The notes beneath the pieces are model-generated. The model saw only the letters and a list, made by a program, of their open reading frames with translations. It was not told the DNA's origin and ran no database searches. Positions 41,753-46,958 of a DNA stretch of 46,958 bases are shown here, piece after piece. The translations under genes were made by a program, and so were the position numbers. The first letter of the stretch is position 1. Each line of letters begins with the position of its first letter. Origin of the DNA: Actinomycetes bacterium (GTDB lineage Bacteria > Actinomycetota > Acidimicrobiia > Acidimicrobiales > Palsa-688); NCBI GenBank assembly GCA_021828475.1, contig JAJZIY010000021.1, positions 1 to 46,958 on the forward strand. Reading direction: 5' to 3'.

Positions 41753-42949
41753 GTGGACGACCTGGCACCCCAACAGCAGACCCCAAACCACCGCGGGCCA
41801 GGCCGTGAAGACGGCGGGTCTACGGCCGAGCACGCCGTGCGGGCTGCGATGTTCATCTTCTTGGCAGTACGAGCGGTGCACGTCTCCCAGGCTGTCATCT
41901 CGGTGGCCACCGCGCCGAGCTCCTATCATCCCCCGACTTTGGCCGTCGCCGTCGCCGGCGCGGCCGTAGTCGAATCTGCCCTGATCGCCGTCGTCGACCT
42001 CCGCCACCGAGCGCATGGCTGGGCGGTGGCCCGCCTCGACGCCTTGGCCAGCCTCGCCGGGGTGGTGGCGTTGGCCGCGGCGACTCCAGAGGCGTCACGG
42101 ACCACGTCGCTGTACTGGATGTTGCCCTACGCGGTGGGCGCAGCGGTCGGTCTGGCCCTCACCAGGATCGACCGGTCGGCGCTCACCCTGACCGGCGTTC
42201 TCGGGGCCGCCTACCTGGCCGTCAACGCTCACGCCCTAGCCCACGGGGGCGGGTCGATGGCCACCGCGATCGTCAATGCTCTGAGCATTCCCAGCTTCTA
42301 CGGGATCGCCGCGCTGCTCATGTATTTCGTCGGCCGGTTCACCATCGGCTTCGACCGCACCCGCCTGCAAGCCATCGAATCGGAACGCCAGCTTGCCGCC
42401 GAGCGTGAGCGGCACCGCTACCAGCGCATGATCCACGACTCGGCGCTCCAAGTCCTCGAAGCCATCGGGGCCGGCCGGGCCGGAGACGCCGAGCAGATGC
42501 GCCGCCGGGCCCGTGTCGAGGCCCAAACCATGCGCTCTGTGCTCGACGGCGGCAACGAGCGCGCCACCCTCGTCGAAGCACTGCAGCACCTGGCCCGCAG
42601 TGTCGAGCTCGACGGTGGGCTACGGATCGACGTGACCTTCGGGCGTGACTTGCCCGACCTAGACCTGCCGGCCGCCGATGCGCTGCTCGCCGCCGGTCGG
42701 GAGGCCCTCACCAACGCGGCCAAGCATGCCGGGGCCCGCCGGGCCACAGCCCGCCTCCAAGCACGCGATGGCGGGGTGGAACTGGTCGTCAGAGACGAGG
42801 GATGCGGCTTCGACCGCGCCACCACCCCCGAGGGCTTCGGGCTGTCCCAGTCGGTCCGGGCTCGCATGGCCGAGATCGCAGGTCGAGCTGACGTCTCCTC
42901 GACCCCAGGCCTCGGGACTACGGTTCGACTGTGGAGCCCGACCAGGTGA
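41753..42949 (+). CDS. NarL-type sensor histidine kinase
   Basis: 398 aa from GTG 41753 (GGAGGG about 10 bases upstream; an in-frame GTG at 41714 has no such site). About six transmembrane helices fill residues 28-205, with no large extracellular sensor domain, so it may sense the membrane or a small ligand within it. HisKA_3 dimerisation helix has His228 in MIHDSALQVLEAI (the HD variant), and HATPase motifs are EALTNAAKHAGARRATARL, DEGCGFD and GFGLSQSVRAR, with GLGTTVRL near the end. Its stop overlaps the start of the response regulator, a classical two-component pair. Confidence 0.92.
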   Translation: MDDLAPQQQTPNHRGPGREDGGSTAEHAVRAAMFIFLAVRAVHVSQAVISVATAPSSYHPPTLAVAVAGAAVVESALIAVVDLRHRAHGWAVARLDALASLAGVVALAAATPEASRTTSLYWMLPYAVGAAVGLALTRIDRSALTLTGVLGAAYLAVNAHALAHGGGSMATAIVNALSIPSFYGIAALLMYFVGRFTIGFDRTRLQAIESERQLAAERERHRYQRMIHDSALQVLEAIGAGRAGDAEQMRRRARVEAQTMRSVLDGGNERATLVEALQHLARSVELDGGLRIDVTFGRDLPDLDLPAADALLAAGREALTNAAKHAGARRATARLQARDGGVELVVRDEGCGFDRATTPEGFGLSQSVRARMAEIAGRADVSSTPGLGTTVRLWSPTR

Positions 42950-43560
42950 TCCCGGTCTGCGTCGTCGAGGACCACCCGGTCTATCTCCGGGGGATTGCGC
43001 AGCTCATAGAGGAGACCTCCGACCTGACCCCAGTAGCGGTCTGCCGGCGCCTCGAGGACATGACCGAGCAGCACATACCGGCGGGGTCGGTCATCCTGCT
43101 CGACCTGCACCTCCCCGGAGAAGACGGCCCGCCCGCCGTGGAACGCCTGTCGAGCGCGGGCCACCTGGTGCTGGTCCTGTCAGCGTCGACCGATCGAACG
43201 AGCGTCGTCGACGCCATGAGAGCCGGGGCCTGCGGCTACCTGGACAAAGGCGCCGATGCCGAGGTGATCGTGGACGCCATCCGGATCGTGGCCGGCGGCG
43301 GCACCTACGTGTCGTCGACCTTGGCGTCCCTGCTCCTCGACGCCGGCGGGCCCCGCCTGACACCACGAGAGCGCGACGTCCTATGCCTGGTAGCCGAAGG
43401 GGCCAGCGACAAGGTCATCGCCCGAGAGCTTGACATCACCATCAACACCGTCCACGCTCATCTCGACCGCATCCGCGACAAGACAGGCCGGCGTCGCAGA
43501 GCCGACCTCACTCGCCTGGCCATCGAAGAACACATCGTCGGCGGCGATGGCGAAACCTGA
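42946..43560 (+). CDS. NarL/FixJ-family response regulator
   Basis: 204 aa. The receiver domain reads IPVCVVEDHPVYLRGIAQLI with phospho-acceptor Asp53 (VILLDLHLPGED) and the conserved Lys in GYLDKGA. A LuxR-type HTH follows from about residue 140 (RLTPRERDVLCLVAEGASDK, ITINTVHAHLDRIRDK). The start is GTG 42946, overlapping the kinase stop (GTGA), with GGAG at 42934-42937; GTG 42931 is an alternative. Target genes are not visible; the divergent directon at 41654 is a candidate by position. Confidence 0.92.
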   Translation: MIPVCVVEDHPVYLRGIAQLIEETSDLTPVAVCRRLEDMTEQHIPAGSVILLDLHLPGEDGPPAVERLSSAGHLVLVLSASTDRTSVVDAMRAGACGYLDKGADAEVIVDAIRIVAGGGTYVSSTLASLLLDAGGPRLTPRERDVLCLVAEGASDKVIARELDITINTVHAHLDRIRDKTGRRRRADLTRLAIEEHIVGGDGET

Positions 43561-43589
43561 TCCGCCGGTGCCGGAGGTGCTGCAGGCAC

Positions 43590-43809
43590 GCTCGGTTGCC
43601 CTGCGAAACCGGAGACCGCGGTTCGCAGGGCCTCGCCCTTCTCGCTCAGCGCGAGGCTCCCGCCGCGACCCCTTCCCGGCAACGACCAGGCCGAGGGCCT
43701 CGAGGATGCTGGCCGCCTCCGTACCCAGTTCCTATCGCGCCAGCTCCGGCTGCGTGGGCACCTCGGAGGTATTGGCTGCGCACCTTGGCTCACCGGACGA
43801 GGTGTTCAC
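43590..43809 (-). pseudogene. Possible decayed winged-helix fragment
   Basis: In the 245-base gap after the response regulator, minus-strand frames carry protein-like pieces: from GTG 43809 a frame stops at TAG 43734; directly after it ELGTEAASILEALGLVVAGK continues in frame, and near 43670 another frame takes over as GGSLALSEKGEALRTAVSGF, which resembles the wing and end of a winged-helix domain. One stop and one frameshift separate them, so it would be a pseudogene. Weak evidence. Confidence 0.3.
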
Positions 43810-44099
43810 GCGGCGCTGAGCACATCGTGGAGCTGGCGGGCGTCGATTTCGACGCGGTCGGGCAGCGTCACCGCGACCCTCCTGCCCGCTTCGAGATCTC
43901 GGCGAACCCCCACAATGGTGATGCCCACCACACTGCCCTGGGCATCGAAGCGCAGATGATGGCCCTCAGGCGACTCGTCGAAGTCCACCGCCGAGGACGG
44001 GTCGCCGACATGGAGGTACAACACGTCGGCCTCCCGGTCGTACCGGACGCGATCGAAGGTAACGCCCCCGATAGTGATGTGCCCGTTGTCCATGCTCAT
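43806..44099 (-). CDS. DUF2283 family protein
   Basis: 97 aa. The core reads FDRVRYDREADVLYLHVGDP, DFDESPEGHHLRFDAQGSVV and GITIVGVRR, the DUF2283 pattern (Y....D.LYL, then D..G.....D..G.vvGi.i). ATG 44099 overlaps the stop of the upstream short gene (ATGA). DUF2283 proteins often lie next to small DUF4258-like or toxin-like partners, and here one with a matching C-terminal motif precedes it. Antitoxin function is an inference from context. Confidence 0.85.
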   Translation of the reverse strand: MSMDNGHITIGGVTFDRVRYDREADVLYLHVGDPSSAVDFDESPEGHHLRFDAQGSVVGITIVGVRRDLEAGRRVAVTLPDRVEIDARQLHDVLSAA

Positions 44100-44326
44100 G
44101 GCAGACGCCGTCTCGCGAACGCTGTGACGACCGCACCTCGGCCGTCTTCCCATTGTACGACGACCTCGAGCCAGAGGCTCGGGCCGCCGGTCCCGTAGAA
44201 CCACTCCTCCCCTGGCCGACGGCCAGGAACGACCCGTGCTGGCTCGGCCGCGATCGACAGGATGCCTCCGGGCCCGCCGCCTCTTGGCGCGCCCTCCTCT
44301 CTAGATCTAGATGCCGTAGTACACAT
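44096..44326 (-). CDS. Short partner of DUF2283, N-terminus uncertain
   Basis: The C-terminal 40 residues are clear: PGEEWFYGTGGPSLWLEVVV and GRGAVVTAFARRRLP, the pattern of small partner proteins found next to DUF2283. Upstream of ILSIAAEPARVV the sequence turns low-complexity (SREEGAPRGGGPGG), so the N-terminal half may be lost by frameshift; ATG 44326 is the only convenient start. The region contains a TCTAGATCTAGA palindrome. If the gene is broken, the antitoxin-like partner remains alone. Confidence 0.5.
   Translation of the reverse strand: MCTTASRSREEGAPRGGGPGGILSIAAEPARVVPGRRPGEEWFYGTGGPSLWLEVVVQWEDGRGAVVTAFARRRLP
44300..44311. repeat. 12-bp palindrome with CTAG
   Basis: TCTAGATCTAGA is self-complementary and lies in the disrupted 5' part of the DUF2283 partner. 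It shares the CTAGAT element with the 16-base palindrome at 41046. Confidence 0.7.
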
Positions 44327-44501
44327 AGCTGGTCCGGCCCGGACCGCCCCGTTACCCCTGGAGCGGGCGCTGAGCCTTCGAGCGCCAGCGAGGCGGGGCC
44401 AGCGCTCGAAGTCGTCCCTGGGGGCAGCGAGGACCAGGGCCACTTCGTCGGGCCGCTGTCGGCGAGTGACCGGGCAAGGACCTATCCCCGACGTGGCCCG
44501 T

Positions 44502-45848
44502 CTACCTTGGCGACACCGCCCCCGTGCCTCGACTATGGCAACGGCTGTGGACCGGCCGTCCATTGTCGACCTCGGTGCGGCCGCCGGAGGCCCAGGAGAC
44601 GATGTGGTCGTACTCCGCGTCCTCTGTCTCCAGGGCCTGGCCGCAGACCCCGCACGTGCCGCCGTACCGGGCGTAGATCTCAGCTCGTTGGGCCTGGCTG
44701 AACAGGCGTCGCGAGTCGAACTCGGGGAAGGTGAGCCCGGCCATCTTCGCGTTGCGGAACCAGGCCACGTTTCCCGCGATCGTGGTCGGGGACACAACGC
44801 GTCCCCCCTTCGGCTCGAGCGAGTCACCGATGTCGGACCAGAAGCGCTCCGCTATCTCTGGGAGGGCTTGCTTCAAGGAAGCCGGCCCGTTCTGCAGGTC
44901 CCTCAGGAACAAGAAGAGGCTGAAGAGACGGTTCTTCCGCACTGCCGCCCGAGCAGTCCTTCGGACCTCGCCCGTCGGCCGGACCGACTGTGGCGGCCGC
45001 CGTTCCACGATCACCTCTTCGCAGGCGGCCAAGAGCCCTTCGAACCGGGCAGCTTGTGGGCTGTGGGGGTCGAGCTCGGTGCTCTGGTGGTACAGGTCGT
45101 CGATCGACCTGCTGCCGAGGTTCGGGTAGGGCTTGCCCGCTTCAACGGCCAAGTACAGGCAGAGCAACTGGGCACAGGTCTGGCGGGCGTCCATTCCTTC
45201 GTCGACCAAATCGGCGTCCTCCCGGGGTCCTGTCCCTCGGCGGTCGATGGCCGTGAACAAGCGACCGAAGCGGCCCATGCGGTTCAGCTTGCCGGCCAGG
45301 AGCTCAACGTAGGGCGACACATTGCCCGGCCACGCATCGCGGACTTGTTGGGGCGTGAGCGGCGTACCGGCTTGTAGACGGATGAACAGGTCTCTCACTT
45401 CGTCGGGGGTGCCGACCTCGTCGATCAGCACGATCGACAGCTCCAAGCCGAGGAATTGCTCCTGCAGCGCTGCCGAGAGACCGGAGAAGGTGAGCCCTCC
45501 CCACGGGCAGGGCTCATCCCTCACCATCGGCGGGAGCGGCATGGTCGCCGGCTGCAGCAGCGGCCACTGGTCCTGGCGGAACTGGGTCATCGCGATGATG
45601 CGCTGCTGGCCATCGATGACGTCCAGCGTGTTGACGTCGGCGCCCAGCGCGTCTTGGCCCACCTTGCGCTGGAAGTAGAAGCGCGGCAGCGGGTACCCGC
45701 GGAACATCGAGTCGATCAGGAGCTGTTGTTGGGCGCGCCTCCACTGCCACCCTCTTTGGTACTCGGGGTTGGGCCGCAGCGAACGGTTCGACCACGAGGC
45801 CGTGACCGCCTCTACCGTCAGTGACTTCCGCGTCCAGTCGACCTTCAC
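44502..45848 (-). CDS. DUF262-HNH protein, GmrSD-like defence nuclease
   Basis: 448 aa from GTG 45848 (GGAGG six bases upstream). The N-terminal DUF262 (ParB-like) domain has NPEYQRGWQWRRAQQQLLID, then VIDGQQRIIAM with Asp79-Arg83, the NTP-binding/hydrolysis motif of the family, and LFIRLQAGTPLTPQQVRDAW. The C-terminal domain is an HNH nuclease (about 390-440): CGVCG, EYDHIVSWASGGRTEVDNGR and a late CH pair, completing a zinc-type HNH. GmrSD and SspE type enzymes combine DUF262 with DUF1524, a His-Me nuclease; here a plain HNH replaces it. Likely a single-chain restriction factor against modified or foreign DNA; this is inference. DUF2325 lies upstream on the same strand. Confidence 0.85.
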   Translation of the reverse strand: MKVDWTRKSLTVEAVTASWSNRSLRPNPEYQRGWQWRRAQQQLLIDSMFRGYPLPRFYFQRKVGQDALGADVNTLDVIDGQQRIIAMTQFRQDQWPLLQPATMPLPPMVRDEPCPWGGLTFSGLSAALQEQFLGLELSIVLIDEVGTPDEVRDLFIRLQAGTPLTPQQVRDAWPGNVSPYVELLAGKLNRMGRFGRLFTAIDRRGTGPREDADLVDEGMDARQTCAQLLCLYLAVEAGKPYPNLGSRSIDDLYHQSTELDPHSPQAARFEGLLAACEEVIVERRPPQSVRPTGEVRRTARAAVRKNRLFSLFLFLRDLQNGPASLKQALPEIAERFWSDIGDSLEPKGGRVVSPTTIAGNVAWFRNAKMAGLTFPEFDSRRLFSQAQRAEIYARYGGTCGVCGQALETEDAEYDHIVSWASGGRTEVDNGRPVHSRCHSRGTGAVSPR

Positions 45849-46005
45849 CGCCCGCCTCCAGCCGAGGGGCGCCCGTCTTCGACGCGAGCTGCGGCCGAGT
45901 GCGGCCGACGGTGGCCCGGTGCCAAAGGCGCGTGGTGCCGCCGGGGCTCCCAGCGCCGGAGTAAGGGCCGTCGTCCTTGGCCTTGCGGGGACATGCTCGT
46001 CCGCC

Positions 46006-46329
46006 TCACTGGGCTTCCCTTGACGCTTCTTGGAGGGCGCGGAGGACACCGGCCTGACCGCGTGCCTTGACCCCGCGCCAAGGGACACGACGGACCCGAG
46101 CCAGCTGGCGCAAGGCGTGCCCAAGCTCAGTGGGGACGTCCCGAGAGATGACGAGGAAGGACGCTGGGCCCAGCTGACGCTTCACTGCCTCCAGCAGCTT
46201 GCCCCAGTTCGGGGCCCAGTTTGGGTGGTAGAACACCACGTCCAGCCCTTCCAATGCGCCCTTGCGAGCCAGCTGGCGTGCTGTCCGCTCCTGGCGGCTG
46301 TCGCCTCCGACGAAAATGATGTGAGCCAC
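46006..46329 (-). CDS. DUF2325 family protein
   Basis: 107 aa. AHIIFVGGDSRQERTARQLA begins the domain, followed by VFYHPNWAPNWGKLLEAVK and SFLVISRDVPTELGHALRQL, the DUF2325 pattern. GTG 46329 is preceded by AGGAGGTAAGA, the best ribosome-binding site in this part. The family is usually short and of unknown function, sometimes seen in defence gene neighbourhoods. It is 157 bases upstream of the DUF262-HNH gene on the same strand and probably co-transcribed. The gap (45849-46005) has an open frame but no supported gene. Confidence 0.8.
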   Translation of the reverse strand: MAHIIFVGGDSRQERTARQLARKGALEGLDVVFYHPNWAPNWGKLLEAVKRQLGPASFLVISRDVPTELGHALRQLARVRRVPWRGVKARGQAGVLRALQEASREAQ

Positions 46330-46613
46330 TCTTACCTCCTGGTAGTTCTGCTCGGTACGGACCGCCCCGGGCACTCGGTTGCCAGGACCGCGGTAAGCTG
46401 GACGATGGCAACGTGGGCCTGCTTACGTGGGTCCTGGGACGGGGAGGCCGGTAGCAGGCCGGTCTCCCCGTTGTCATCCCTCCGTCGGTACTGCTAGAGG
46501 GAATGCAGTTCATTATGATGCACCTGGTGGCGGGCGCGCAAGCCTTTTCCCTCTGCCTCGCTGGGCCGTACCTCCAGCAGACCGCTCACCCGTCCTGACC
46601 TGCACGTTTGCCT

Positions 46614-46675
46614 CTATATTCCTTCTCTATATTCCTTCTCTATATTCCTTCTCTATATTCCTTCTCTATATTCCT
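46614..46675. repeat. 13-bp tandem repeat, CTATATTCCTTCT
   Basis: Four perfect head-to-tail copies (46614-46665) and the first ten bases of a fifth. There are no unique spacers, so this is not a CRISPR array. Confidence 0.95.
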
Positions 46676-46702
46676 CCATAGAATTCCGCCTCTACTAAAA
46701 GC

Positions 46703-46805
46703 CCGTAGAAGCTCGTTGCCACTTCATTGTTCTTTCTTGGAAGACCGATAATTGTCATCAGCGTGATAGCTTTTTAGAAGACGCCGTTCAAGCGAGCTTC
46801 TACGG
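46703..46805. repeat. 13-bp perfect inverted repeat
   Basis: CCGTAGAAGCTCG (46703-46715) is the exact reverse complement of bases 46793-46805, with 77 AT-rich bases between. It may be the closing stem of an RNA or the ends of a small element. Confidence 0.75.
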
Positions 46806-46895
46806 CGTTGATAGTCCTTCTTCGTTTTGGTGGCTTGTATCACTTGGAGGGTCCGCTCACCTTGGGCGGTCGCCACGTAGGGTGGCGTCGGGAGG

Positions 46896-46958
46896 GACCC
46901 TGGCAGTGACGCTTTTCGGCTGAGCTTCGGGCTCGTGAAAGAGATGGTCGCCAGGGTC
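46896..46958. repeat. Long imperfect hairpin at the window edge
   Basis: GACCCTGGC (46896-46904) pairs with GCCAGGGTC (46950-46958). Inside, CTTTTC pairs with GAAAG and GAGC with GCTC around a TTCGG loop. The element may continue past the window. Confidence 0.6.

Larger units (their letters stand above)
46330..46958. other. Gene-free, AT-richer right end with repeats
   Basis: No convincing gene on either strand over 629 bases. GC content drops clearly from about 46600 on. The stretch contains a 13-bp tandem repeat, a 13-bp inverted repeat with a 77-base spacer, a hairpin at 46871-46887 (CGCCAC/GTGGCG) and an imperfect long hairpin at the extreme end. It may be a structured RNA, the end of a mobile element or a recombination region. 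Confidence 0.6.

Noticed and set aside
45849..46124. N-terminal extension of the DUF262-HNH protein
   Set aside because: Pro/Arg/Ala-rich and overlapping the DUF2325 gene; GTG 45848 has a good ribosome-binding site.
46614..46675. CRISPR-like array
   Set aside because: Units are 13 bases, joined directly, with no spacers.
46690..46820. Integron attC site at the right end
   Set aside because: Inverted repeat present, but no paired RYYYAAC and GTTRRRY cores.

Overview
The window is about 47 kb of high-GC DNA. Its features point to an actinobacterium (Actinomycetota): many GTG/TTG starts, probable leaderless genes, a Sdh1-type one-gene membrane anchor for succinate dehydrogenase, SpoIIE/RsbW-style partner-switching proteins and a DUF3048 lipoprotein. 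I cannot name the genus. Most of the window reads as chromosomal backbone; the two ends (about 0.3-3 kb and 41-47 kb) look accessory.

Left part. A truncated secreted-protein gene sits at the left edge. Next come three overlapping small genes (a membrane protein, an unknown, an excisionase-like HTH protein), a hypothetical gene, and a tyrosine recombinase abutting the 3' end of tRNA-Ala(TGC), the usual layout of an element integrated in a tRNA gene. Then follow an FmdB zinc-ribbon protein, a cellobiose phosphorylase (GH94) behind a twin palindromic operator, succinate dehydrogenase (anchor-SdhA-SdhB), and Hsp20 behind a clear promoter. A saccharopine dehydrogenase-like gene with a small membrane protein lies divergent from dCTP deaminase.

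Centre (13.6-24.4 kb). This is the most unusual locus. On the minus strand, a 1418-residue protein fuses a PAS/GAF histidine kinase, a receiver, PAS, GAF, a SpoIIE-type phosphatase and an RsbW-type anti-sigma kinase, followed by a STAS anti-sigma antagonist. Divergent from it is a chemosensory operon: a soluble receptor with three GAF domains, a CheA with two CheW domains and no recognisable P2 domain, and CheW. No CheY, CheB, CheR or flagellar gene is present. I infer a chemosensory array joined to a sigma-factor partner switch. A SPASM radical SAM gene, an unknown secreted protein, an SDR, a DHA2-type MFS exporter with a divergent TetR regulator, and a DUF3048 lipoprotein follow.

Right part. 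A minus-strand directon (41.6 to 31.7 kb) carries a small acidic protein, a short vWA fragment, an unknown membrane protein, a secreted protein of about fourteen Cys-paired repeats, a lipoprotein, an SNF2 ATPase with a coupled SWIM zinc-finger protein, and a small low-complexity protein. Four junctions overlap by a few bases. Then come a NarL-type kinase/regulator pair, a DUF2283 pair, and a probable defence pair: a DUF2325 protein and a DUF262-HNH nuclease with the DGQQR motif. The last 630 bases are AT-richer, without genes, and hold a 13-bp tandem repeat and long inverted repeats.
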